Assembly (NCBI GenBank): GCA_947455015.1 | Contig: CANGMY010000092.1 | Location: 1-6,341 of the forward strand | Source of the DNA: Microthrixaceae bacterium | GTDB lineage: Bacteria; Actinomycetota; Acidimicrobiia; Acidimicrobiales; Acidimicrobilacustridaceae | Reading direction: 5' to 3' | Length of the DNA stretch: 6,341 nt | Shown here: positions 1 through 5,962 of the stretch, piece after piece | Position numbering within the stretch: position 1 is the first letter of the stretch | How the letters are laid out: every line of letters begins with the position of its first letter | The notes under the pieces: model-generated | Databases searched by the model: none | What the model was told of the DNA's origin: nothing | The model's input: only the letters and a program-made list of their open reading frames with translations | Made by a program: the position numbers and the translations under genes

Positions 1-459
1 TGGGCGATCGTGCTCGACGTGAATCTCACCGGCGTGTGGCGCACGGTGAAGGCAGGCCTGCCCGCAATGATCGAAGCCGGCAACGGCGGCGCAATCACGT
101 TCATTAGTTCCGCCGCCGGCCTTCGTGGCTATTCCTATCTCGGTCACTACGCCGCAACGAAGCACGGCCTCGTCGGCCTCATGCGTTCACTCACTCTCGA
201 GGTTGGTCAATACGACATTCGCGTCAACACCATTCACCCCGGCGCGGTCGACACCGTGATGGGTCATGATCCCGATGTGCAGCGCATCATCGCCGAGGAC
301 CCGCGCACCACTGGCGCCTACACCGGACAACGCCCGCTCGACGGTGGCGCGCAAAAGGTTGACGATATTTCCAACGCGCTGCTGTGGATCAGTTCCGACG
401 AAGCACGCATGGTTACCGGCATCACGTTGCCCATCGATGCCGGCGCAGCGATGCGCTGA
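1..459 (+). CDS. SDR family oxidoreductase, probably mycofactocin-coupled type (5' partial)
   Basis: C-terminal part of a short-chain dehydrogenase/reductase, which would oxidise an alcohol or reduce a ketone with NAD(H). The frame is open to base 1 (W-A-I-V-L-D-V-N-L-T-G), so the glycine-rich cofactor-binding N-terminus lies outside the window. The GTG at 10 is an internal Val codon, not a start. Numbering from that codon, the catalytic set is visible: Asn5 in DVNLTG, Ser34 in ISSAAG, and Tyr47/Lys51 in YAATKHG. The end has the usual SDR pattern ISSDEARMVTGITLPIDAG. The stretches VNTIHPGAVDT, ISNALLWISSDEAR and LPIDAGA resemble, from memory, the mycofactocin-coupled SDR (carveol dehydrogenase-like) family, in which NAD stays bound and mycofactocin removes the electrons. 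That subfamily call is a family inference. The gene is followed 12 bp later by an F420-type oxidoreductase. The substrate is unknown. Confidence 0.93.
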   Translation, partial: WAIVLDVNLTGVWRTVKAGLPAMIEAGNGGAITFISSAAGLRGYSYLGHYAATKHGLVGLMRSLTLEVGQYDIRVNTIHPGAVDTVMGHDPDVQRIIAEDPRTTGAYTGQRPLDGGAQKVDDISNALLWISSDEARMVTGITLPIDAGAAMR

Positions 460-464
460 GAGGA
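458..464 (+). promoter_or_regulatory. Ribosome binding site overlapping the SDR stop codon
   Basis: GAGAGGA, with a 7-nt spacer to the ATG at 472. Its first two bases are the last two of the SDR stop codon TGA (457-459). The arrangement suggests the downstream gene is translated from the same mRNA, with coupling to the SDR. Confidence 0.7.
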
Positions 465-471
465 TTTCACT

Positions 472-1443
472 ATGACTGTTCGACTCCCCCGCCAAAAGCC
501 CTTCCGATTCAGCATTCAGGCCAGCGAACCACCAGGCGGTTTCACCGGTAGTGCTGACGACGGCGACCGTTGGCGCGCGCTAGCTCGTCAGATCGAATCA
601 CTCGGCTACGACTCACTCACCATTGCCGATCATCTCGATTCGCAGTTCGCGATTACTCCTGCACTTGTTTCTGCCGCTGAAGCAACATCAACGCTGAAGA
701 TCGGCACCTTGGTGTGGTGCAACGACTATCGCCACCCAGTGATTCTCGCCAAGGAAGCAGCGACGATCGACCTGTTAAGTGGCGGCCGTCTTGAATTCGG
801 CATTGGCGCCGGTTGGATGACCACCGACTACGAACAGTCCGGCATCCCACTCGATCGACCTGGCATTCGCATTGATCGCATGGACGAAGCCATCACTGTC
901 ATTAAGGGTTTGTTTGCGAACGGTCCCGTCGACTTTCACGGTACGTACTACGACATCACCGGGCACGAAGGAACACCGAAGCCTCTGCAGCCCAAGGTTC
1001 CGTTCCTTATCGGCGGCGGCGGCAAGAAGGTGCTGAGCATCGCTGCACGCGAAGCCGACATCATCGGCATCAACGTTGCACTTACCGCTGGTGTCATCGA
1101 CGCGTCGGCGGGCCCTAATGCAACTGCTGAAGCGACCGAAGAAAAACTGCAGTGGATTGCCGATGCCGCTGGCGATCGTTACGACGACCTTGAACTGCAA
1201 ACTCGCGTGCATCTCGCAGTCGTGACTGACGATCGTGAGGGTTTCGCTGAAATGGTTGCGCCCGCGCTTGGGCTTACTGGCCCGCAAGCTCTCGAGTCAC
1301 CGCACGCGTTGGCCGGCACGGTTGACCAGTTGTGCGAAACGATCATCGAACGTCGCGAACGCTGGGGCCTGTCGTACATCACTGTTGGCGCCGACGCAGT
1401 CGAATCGTTTGCTCCGATTGTTGCGAGGCTCGCCGGTACCTGA
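472..1443 (+). CDS. LLM class F420-dependent oxidoreductase
   Basis: A 323-residue luciferase-like monooxygenase fold protein, full length for the single-domain F420-dependent group. Members are cytoplasmic TIM-barrel enzymes that transfer hydride between coenzyme F420 and an organic substrate. Seen in the sequence: an N-terminal strand FRFSIQAS (residues 11-18), ARQIESLGYDSLTIADHL (38-55), the barrel segment TLVWCNDYRHPVILAKEAAT (79-98), the signature LSGGRLEFGIGAGW (102-115), and the phosphate-binding-like PFLIGGGGKKVL (177-188). The overall pattern resembles, from memory, the MSMEG_2516-type F420 family; F420 rather than FMN is inferred from this likeness. The ATG start is supported by GAGAGGA seven bases upstream. 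It is the second gene of a pair with the SDR. Its stop codon directly abuts that of guaA on the opposite strand, with no spacer. The substrate cannot be told from sequence. Confidence 0.92.
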   Translation: MTVRLPRQKPFRFSIQASEPPGGFTGSADDGDRWRALARQIESLGYDSLTIADHLDSQFAITPALVSAAEATSTLKIGTLVWCNDYRHPVILAKEAATIDLLSGGRLEFGIGAGWMTTDYEQSGIPLDRPGIRIDRMDEAITVIKGLFANGPVDFHGTYYDITGHEGTPKPLQPKVPFLIGGGGKKVLSIAAREADIIGINVALTAGVIDASAGPNATAEATEEKLQWIADAAGDRYDDLELQTRVHLAVVTDDREGFAEMVAPALGLTGPQALESPHALAGTVDQLCETIIERRERWGLSYITVGADAVESFAPIVARLAGT

Positions 1444-1466
1444 TTATTCCCACTCAATGGTGCCGG
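1433..1466. terminator. Possible hairpin at the convergent LLM/guaA junction
   Basis: CCGGTACC (1433-1440) can pair with GGTGCCGG (1459-1466). In the plus-strand RNA this gives 8 bp with one G-U wobble. In the minus-strand RNA the same position is an A-C mismatch. The 18-nt loop carries both stop codons (TGA 1441-1443 and, on the minus strand, TAA 1446-1444). No U-tract follows in either direction, so factor-independent termination is doubtful. Confidence 0.25.
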
Positions 1467-2991
1467 GGGGCTTCGACGTGATGTCGTAGGCCACCCGATT
1501 GATGCCGGGAACCTCGTTGATGATTCGCGAGGACATGCGCTCGAGCAAGTCGTAGGGAAGGCGAGCCCAGTCGGCAGTCATTGCGTCTTCGCTGGTGACG
1601 GCGCGGATAATGGCCGGGAACCCATAGGTGCGTTCGTCACCCATGACACCAACCGAACGAATGTCGGGGAGCACGGCAAACGCTTGCCAAATTTCGCGTT
1701 CGAGACCGGCAGCCTTCACTTCTTCACGCACAATTGCGTCGGCCTTTTGCAGCATCTCGACTTTGTCGGGAGTGACCTCGCCGATAATGCGCACACCGAG
1801 GCCGGGACCAGGGAATGGCTGACGCCACACGATTTCATCGGGAAGACCAAGTTCGGTGCCGACCTTGCGCACCTCGTCCTTAAACAACGCGCGCAATGGC
1901 TCGACAAGTTCGAAGTCCATATCGTCGGGAAGACCGCCGACGTTGTGATGGCTTTTGATCTTCGCGGCGTCTTTGGTGCCCGATTCGATGACATCGGGAT
2001 ACAGCGTTCCCTGCACAAGGAACTTGGCGTCCTCAAGACCGCCCTTTGCGTCTTCAAAAACTCGGATGAAAAGTTCGCCAATTGCTTTGCGCTTTTCTTC
2101 CGGGTCGGTGATGCCAGCGAGGCGCTCGAAAAACCGGTCGCCCGCACGAACGTGAATCAGCTCAATGCCCTGATGGCGTTGGAAGGTTTCGACAACCTGT
2201 TCACCTTCACCAAGACGCATGAGGCCGGTGTCGACAAACACACATGTGAGCTGCGAGCCAATCGCTTTGTGAACCAGCGCAGCGGCAACAGCGGAATCGA
2301 CGCCACCAGATAAACCACAGATGGCCCGCCCAGTTCCGACCTGCGCTCGAATGAGTTCGACCTGCGTGTCGATGATCGATGACATCGTCCACGACGGAGC
2401 AAGGCCGCAACCGTCGTACAAGAAATGCTCGAGCAGTTCCTGGCCGTGCGGCGTGTGCACGACCTCGGGATGGAACTGAACGCCGTAGCGGCGGTTCTTC
2501 ACATCTTCATAAGCCGCTGCGGGCGTTTCTGGTGTTGACGCCGTGACCGTTGCGCCAACAGGCGGAACGGTGATGGTGTCGAAGTGGCTCATCCAGACCG
2601 ACTGCGTGCGGGGCTGTGCACCACTGAACAGCACATCGTCAGCCACAACAGTGAGTTCGGTGCGTCCGTATTCACCGCGATCGGTACGTGATACCTCGCC
2701 ACCCAAATCACGGGCGAGTAACTGCGCGCCGTAACAGATCCCCAGGATCGGAACTCCGAGTTCGTACACGCCTTGGTCAATGGAAGGAGCGCCATCGACG
2801 TGCACCGAAGCAGGACCACCCGAGAAGATGATGCCAGCGGGATTCTTCGCAGCGATCTCTGCAGCCGTCAGATTGTGGCCAATAATTTCTGAGAACACAT
2901 GCGCTTCACGCACGCGACGCGCAATGAGTTGTGCGTACTGCGCGCCGAAATCGACGACAAGGACGGGGCCTACCGTCGATTCAGTGTTCAA
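1444..2991 (-). CDS. guaA: GMP synthase (glutamine-hydrolysing)
   Basis: Converts XMP to GMP using ATP and glutamine, the last step of guanine nucleotide synthesis in the cytoplasm. The length of 515 residues is normal for the two-domain bacterial enzyme. The class I glutamine amidotransferase domain (about 8-195) begins VLVVDFGAQYAQLIARRVRE and carries the triad Cys86 (GICYGAQ), His174 and Glu176 (VQFHPEV). The ATP pyrophosphatase domain has the P-loop SGGVDS (228-233) and VDTGLMR. The C-terminal dimerisation/XMP-binding domain includes the QPFPGPGLGVR segment and ends with the classic KPPGTIEWE. The start is TTG at 2991. No ATG or GTG lies nearby in frame, and the core VLVVDFGAQ begins only nine residues in, so a downstream start would damage the fold. 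Only 2 bp separate it from the guaB3 stop, with no strong SD, so translation is probably coupled to guaB3. The 3' end abuts the LLM gene tail to tail. Confidence 0.98.
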   Translation of the reverse strand: MNTESTVGPVLVVDFGAQYAQLIARRVREAHVFSEIIGHNLTAAEIAAKNPAGIIFSGGPASVHVDGAPSIDQGVYELGVPILGICYGAQLLARDLGGEVSRTDRGEYGRTELTVVADDVLFSGAQPRTQSVWMSHFDTITVPPVGATVTASTPETPAAAYEDVKNRRYGVQFHPEVVHTPHGQELLEHFLYDGCGLAPSWTMSSIIDTQVELIRAQVGTGRAICGLSGGVDSAVAAALVHKAIGSQLTCVFVDTGLMRLGEGEQVVETFQRHQGIELIHVRAGDRFFERLAGITDPEEKRKAIGELFIRVFEDAKGGLEDAKFLVQGTLYPDVIESGTKDAAKIKSHHNVGGLPDDMDFELVEPLRALFKDEVRKVGTELGLPDEIVWRQPFPGPGLGVRIIGEVTPDKVEMLQKADAIVREEVKAAGLEREIWQAFAVLPDIRSVGVMGDERTYGFPAIIRAVTSEDAMTADWARLPYDLLERMSSRIINEVPGINRVAYDITSKPPGTIEWE

Positions 2992-2993
2992 GA

Positions 2994-4157
2994 TCAGTGA
3001 CCCATTCCGACGCCCTGCGCTTTCTGCAGGACCTTTCCTTCGGTCTGCAGTGCAGGAGCAACCATAACTTCAGCCTTTTGGAATTCCTTGACTGTTTGAT
3101 AGCCACACGTTGCCATTGACGTACGAAGGGCGCCGAAGAGATTCATACGGCCATCGTTTTCGTTTGCAGGACCAACGAGAATTTCTTCAAGCGTTCCGCG
3201 AGTTGTGGTCTTGACGCGTGCACCGCGAGGGAGCGTGGGATGGAACGTGGCCATGCCCCAGTGATAACCGCGGCCCGGAGCTTCAGACGCTGCGGCAAGC
3301 GGCGAACCGATCATGACAGCGTCGGCGCCGCACACGATGGCCTTGGCGATGTCGCCGCCGGTTCCCATGCCGCCGTCAGCGATGACCTGGCAGTAGACGC
3401 CAGTTTCATCGAGATGACGCATGCGGGCCGCGCGCGCATCGGCGATTGCCGTTGCCTGCGGAACACCAAGACCAAGCACTGCACGAGTGGTGCATGCATG
3501 GCCCGGTCCGACACCAACAAGAACGCCAGCGGCACCAGTACGCATGAGATGCAGAGCTGCTTGGTAGGAAGCACAGCCGCCGACAATCACGGGGATGTCG
3601 ATTTCACGAACGAACTTCTTCAGGTTGAGTGGTTCGACGGTTTTTGAAACATGCTCAGCGGAAACGACGGTGCCCTGAATGACGAGAAGATCAAGTTCCG
3701 CTTCGAGAATTGCCTTGGACAATGACTCGGTGCGCTGCGGAGTCACCGACGCACATGAGGTAACGCCGGCTGCATTGATTTCGCGAATGCGCTGCGTGAC
3801 GAGCTCGGGCTTGATGGGTTCCATGTAGATCTGCTGCATGCGAGCAGTGGCCTTCTCGACATCGAGCTTGCTGATTTCCTCGAGTAACGATTCGGGATCT
3901 TCGTAACGAGTCCACAAGCCTTCGAGGTTCAGCACGCCGACGCCACCAAGTCGACCAATTTCAATCGCGGTTGCGGGGCTTACGACACCGTCCATCGCCG
4001 ACGCCATGAGCGGAAGCTGGAACTTGAAGGCATCGATCTCCCATGTGATGTCGACGTCTTCAGGATCTCGTGTACGACGGCTCGGCACGATGGCGATGTC
4101 GTCGAAGCCATACGCACGACGACCCGACTTGCCCATTCCGATTTCGACTTCAGCCAT
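2994..4157 (-). CDS. guaB3: GuaB3 family IMP dehydrogenase-related protein
   Basis: A 387-residue member of the IMPDH/GMP reductase TIM-barrel superfamily, of the short actinobacterial/cyanobacterial GuaB3 type. It lacks the CBS pair that makes ordinary GuaB about 490-500 residues. Visible are the opening GRRAYGFDDIAIVPSRRTR (12-30), the LLVIQGTVVSAEHV segment (157-170), the catalytic loop GPGHACTTR with Cys222, IADGGMGTGGDIAKAI (259-274) for IMP phosphate binding, and GADAVMIGSPLA (277-288). The flap region around GRGYHWGM is short, and I cannot find the canonical IMPDH Arg-Tyr dyad, as expected for this subfamily. Expected reaction: IMP + NAD to XMP, although GuaB3 activity is less well established than that of GuaB. 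It sits 2 bp upstream of guaA. The ATG is preceded by GAAGGGA with a 6-nt spacer. A roughly 20-residue tail (PALQTEGKVLQKAQGVGMGH) follows the conserved core and looks lineage-specific. Confidence 0.95.
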   Translation of the reverse strand: MAEVEIGMGKSGRRAYGFDDIAIVPSRRTRDPEDVDITWEIDAFKFQLPLMASAMDGVVSPATAIEIGRLGGVGVLNLEGLWTRYEDPESLLEEISKLDVEKATARMQQIYMEPIKPELVTQRIREINAAGVTSCASVTPQRTESLSKAILEAELDLLVIQGTVVSAEHVSKTVEPLNLKKFVREIDIPVIVGGCASYQAALHLMRTGAAGVLVGVGPGHACTTRAVLGLGVPQATAIADARAARMRHLDETGVYCQVIADGGMGTGGDIAKAIVCGADAVMIGSPLAAASEAPGRGYHWGMATFHPTLPRGARVKTTTRGTLEEILVGPANENDGRMNLFGALRTSMATCGYQTVKEFQKAEVMVAPALQTEGKVLQKAQGVGMGH

Positions 4158-4163
4158 TGCTGA

Positions 4164-4170
4164 TCCCTTC
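4164..4170 (-). promoter_or_regulatory. Ribosome binding site of guaB3
   Basis: On the minus strand this reads GAAGGGA, with 6 nt to the ATG at 4157. It fixes the start of guaB3. It lies in the 95-bp gap after the NUDIX gene. That gap also contains a CCCCGGGG palindrome (4191-4198), but I could not make out a convincing promoter there, so guaB3 may have its own promoter or may be read from the NUDIX gene. Confidence 0.65.
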
Positions 4171-4252
4171 GCTCAAATCCGTCGGGAGTACCCCGGGGGA
4201 GGAATGACGGAACTGGACCGCAAGGGCCCCACTCCGCTGGAAAGAGAGAACC

Positions 4253-4897
4253 CTACTCTGCGAGACCGGTTGGAAGGACAGCGTTCGGCGCGTCCCAATG
4301 TGTGATTTCTGCCATCGGATCATGCGTTCCAGTGATGATCGAAAGCAGGTTTCGTAACATCGCCGCGGTCGCCCCCCATACGGTGTCGCCTTCGATCTCG
4401 AAGAAAAACACTGGTCGGGTGTGCTCTCCGAAGGTCCAGAGTTCCTCACGGAAAACCCCATCGTTCAGCAATTCCTCAAGCCCGACATGAAGCACCAACT
4501 CCACTTCGTCTGGAGCTGCCTGCAACTGAGGGATGACCAGATGCGGGTCGGTGATCTCTGCAACGTACGGAACAATCCATGATCGGCTCGACACGGTTCG
4601 CAAATGATCGAGCTCGCCGAGATGCTTCACGACCGATGGAGTGAGCGCGATTTCTTCCTGGGCCTCACGCAACGCAGTGACCCAAAGTTCCTCCCCCGGC
4701 TCTTGACGACCGCCAGGGAAACTCACCTCACCGCTATGGCTGCGGAGTGCCTTCGACCGACGGGTGAGCACGACCTGAGCCGCCCCGTTGGAGTCTTCGT
4801 AGAGTCCAGCGAGAACGGCGGAGCGAAGCGCGCCATCGGCAACGTCTTGCGTGCGAGGAGACGCGGCCGAGGCCATGACGGCACGGATCTCGGCCAT
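4253..4897 (-). CDS. NUDIX hydrolase, CoA pyrophosphatase type
   Basis: A cytoplasmic NUDIX hydrolase that would cleave CoA or acyl-CoA to 3',5'-ADP and phosphopantetheine. From the ATG at 4897 it is 214 residues. The NUDIX box spans residues 63-85: G63-x5-E69-x7-R77-E78-A-x-E81-E82-I-A84-L85. Ala84 replaces the usual Gly; the same change occurs in E. coli NudL-type CoA pyrophosphatases. Just before it, LTRRSKALRSHSGEVSFPGG (44-63) fits the CoA-pyrophosphatase signature of LLTxRS, then Arg, Gly and FPGG. The later VWGATAAMLRNLL (173-185) is also typical. The start is uncertain. The ATG has no SD. The frame stays open upstream to a TGA at about 5048-5050 and encodes a plausible IPRPPATVDGGPAPWAHL stretch, but it contains no ATG, GTG or TTG. 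A CTG at 4999 (overlapping the stop of the upstream ORF as CTGA) or an ATT at 4975 are alternatives. Confidence 0.93.
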   Translation of the reverse strand: MAEIRAVMASAASPRTQDVADGALRSAVLAGLYEDSNGAAQVVLTRRSKALRSHSGEVSFPGGRQEPGEELWVTALREAQEEIALTPSVVKHLGELDHLRTVSSRSWIVPYVAEITDPHLVIPQLQAAPDEVELVLHVGLEELLNDGVFREELWTFGEHTRPVFFFEIEGDTVWGATAAMLRNLLSIITGTHDPMAEITHWDAPNAVLPTGLAE

Positions 4898-4995
4898 CGT
4901 TGGTCGACGAAGATCTGAGGACAGATGCGCCCACGGTGCCGGACCACCATCAACGGTGGCCGGTGGACGGGGAATCTGCTGTTGGCCGCCCCGGT

Positions 4996-5169
4996 TCAGG
5001 ACGCGCCTGCCTGCTTCTGTTCGACGAGGGCGCGCAACAATTCAGGCATACCAGCGGTTTTGAGATTGGCCATGACTCGACCGGGCGTGTTCTCGCCGGT
5101 CTCCCATTCCGTCCAGGCGGCAAGAAGTTTTTCGGGATCGGGCGGCGGGGGTCCGGCAGACATGTCCAT
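4996..5169 (-). CDS. Small conserved-looking hypothetical protein (57 aa)
   Basis: A short ORF running ATG (5169) to TGA (4998-4996), upstream of and probably co-transcribed with the NUDIX gene. The protein starts MDMSAGPPPPDPEKLLAAW and contains EWETGENTPGRVMANLKTAG (21-40) followed by MPELLRALVEQKQAGAS. It has a proline-rich start, a Trp/Glu-rich helix and a C-terminal amphipathic helix, with no signal peptide or membrane segment; it should be cytoplasmic. I do not recognise a named family and assign no function. An in-frame TAG at 5187-5189 limits the start to 5169 or the ATG at 5163. Neither has an SD. A TACCCT hexamer lies 7 nt before 5169, which fits a leaderless mRNA. The residue pattern and the tight packing against both neighbours argue that it is a real gene, though this could not be tested against homologues. 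Confidence 0.7.
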   Translation of the reverse strand: MDMSAGPPPPDPEKLLAAWTEWETGENTPGRVMANLKTAGMPELLRALVEQKQAGAS

Positions 5170-5176
5170 GGGAGGA

Positions 5177-5182
5177 AGGGTA
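5177..5182 (-). promoter_or_regulatory. Putative -10 element for the 57-aa ORF
   Basis: TACCCT on the minus strand (TANNNT pattern), ending 7 nt before the A of the ATG at 5169. That spacing would place the transcript start at the start codon, as in leaderless actinobacterial genes. No clear -35 hexamer is seen. Confidence 0.35.
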
Positions 5183-5188
5183 GCGACC

Positions 5189-5194
5189 TACGCT
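5189..5194 (+). promoter_or_regulatory. Putative -10 element for the channel gene
   Basis: TACGCT (TANNNT pattern), ending 6 nt before the ATG at 5201. It fits a leaderless transcript starting at the A of that ATG. The GGAGG at 5171-5175 is too far from 5201 to act as its SD. No clear -35 hexamer is seen. Confidence 0.35.
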
Positions 5195-5200
5195 CCCGAC

Positions 5201-5950
5201 ATGACCGACCCAACGGAACTTTCCACAACAAATTGGAAAGAGGTCCTGTTTGGTCGAGACAGTTTCTTTCCCGTCCTGTTTCTCGCGATCCTGACAATTC
5301 TTCTTTCGCCAATGATCGACGAGTTCCATTTCGGCTTTCTCATCGTCTATCCCGTAAGCGCCCTAATGGTCCTGCTGGCCTTTCACAGCTCCCGGGTCTC
5401 AAAGCGCACAATGACCACGGTTTCGGTTCTGCTCGTCATCGTCGGAGTGATGTCAGTCATTACGAGCATTGCGCGCATCGTTGATTTCACCGACGACCGC
5501 TATCTCATCGCAGTCTCGGCAGCGCTCTTCGCCGTACTGATCGCCTGCGCATTTCCTGTTGTCGTGCGACGGGCCTTCCAACACGAGCGCGTCACCCTCA
5601 ATACGCTCGCCGCTGGAATCACCGCATATCTCCTCATCGGCATTTTCTTCTCTTCGCTCTACCGATGTGATTCAGCGTTGCAACATTTCCAAATTTTCCA
5701 CGAAACACTGCATCCGAATGCTGGCGATTACACGTATTTCAGTTTCATCACACTCACAACTGTTGGCTTCGGCGACCTCACGCCGGCGACAGAGTTCGCA
5801 CGTTCGCTTTCAATCTTTGAGGCAATTCTTGGTCAAGTGTTCCTCGTGACGGCAGTTGCACGAATTGTCAGCCTGCTTGGTTCGCAGAAACCAGACACAT
5901 CGCGCATCCCGTCGGGTCACGACTTCTCAAACGACAAAGACGCTGACTGA
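5201..5950 (+). CDS. Potassium channel family protein (ion channel pore domain)
   Basis: A 249-residue inner-membrane protein, likely a tetrameric cation channel. About six hydrophobic segments are visible: residues 22-38, 44-61, 72-93, 101-122, 137-153 and 204-225. Between the last two sits the pore loop YFSFITLTTVGFGDLTP with selectivity filter T187-V188-G189-F190-G191-D192, the potassium channel pattern with Phe for the commoner Tyr. This matches the two-transmembrane ion-channel pore family (Ion_trans_2). The first four helices show no regularly spaced Arg/Lys row, so voltage sensing is unlikely. There is no RCK/TrkA nucleotide-binding domain; the cytoplasmic tail is only about 24 residues and polar. 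The ATG at 5201 is preferred because the protein becomes membrane-like right after it and a TACGCT hexamer precedes it. In-frame ATGs at 5162 and 5168 would add a short tail overlapping the divergent ORF. Confidence 0.92.
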   Translation: MTDPTELSTTNWKEVLFGRDSFFPVLFLAILTILLSPMIDEFHFGFLIVYPVSALMVLLAFHSSRVSKRTMTTVSVLLVIVGVMSVITSIARIVDFTDDRYLIAVSAALFAVLIACAFPVVVRRAFQHERVTLNTLAAGITAYLLIGIFFSSLYRCDSALQHFQIFHETLHPNAGDYTYFSFITLTTVGFGDLTPATEFARSLSIFEAILGQVFLVTAVARIVSLLGSQKPDTSRIPSGHDFSNDKDAD

Positions 5951-5962
5951 GATTTAGTCAGC
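5942..5962. terminator. Bidirectional hairpin spanning both stop codons of convergent genes
   Basis: A perfect 7-bp inverted repeat, GCTGACT (5942-5948) and AGTCAGC (5956-5962), with a 7-nt loop. On the plus strand it is followed by TTTCGTT, a weak U-run; on the minus strand by GTCTTTGTC. The TGA of the channel gene starts in the left arm, and the TAA of the small membrane protein starts in the right arm. It probably acts as a shared terminator or 3'-end stabiliser, though the stem is short and moderate in GC. Confidence 0.45.

Noticed and set aside
775..1287. Open frame of 170 codons on the minus strand opposite the LLM gene
   Set aside because: Antisense to a well-supported enzyme gene, with a Cys/Arg-rich composition and no family resemblance.
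1684..2313. Long open frame on the plus strand (209 codons) opposite guaA
   Set aside because: It lies wholly antisense to an unmistakable guaA, and its translation has no recognisable motif. Such shadows are common in GC-rich genes.
4191..4198. CCCCGGGG palindrome between the NUDIX gene and guaB3, considered as an operator or terminator
   Set aside because: Only 8 bp with no loop, no U-tract and no second copy. It cannot be told apart from chance in GC-rich DNA.
4158..4252. Possible purine-responsive riboswitch or promoter upstream of guaB3
   Set aside because: The 95-bp gap is too short for a convincing aptamer plus expression platform; I found no matching helices and no clear -35/-10 pair.
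4925..5200. N-terminal extension of the channel gene to an upstream ATG at 4925
   Set aside because: The added 92 residues are Arg/Gly-rich with no protein-like pattern and overlap the NUDIX upstream frame and the 57-aa ORF on the other strand. The ATG at 5201 is much better placed.
4900..5484. Second plus-strand open frame of 194 codons across the divergent region
   Set aside because: It overlaps the channel gene in another frame and the opposite-strand small ORF, with an Arg/His-rich composition typical of an out-of-frame shadow.
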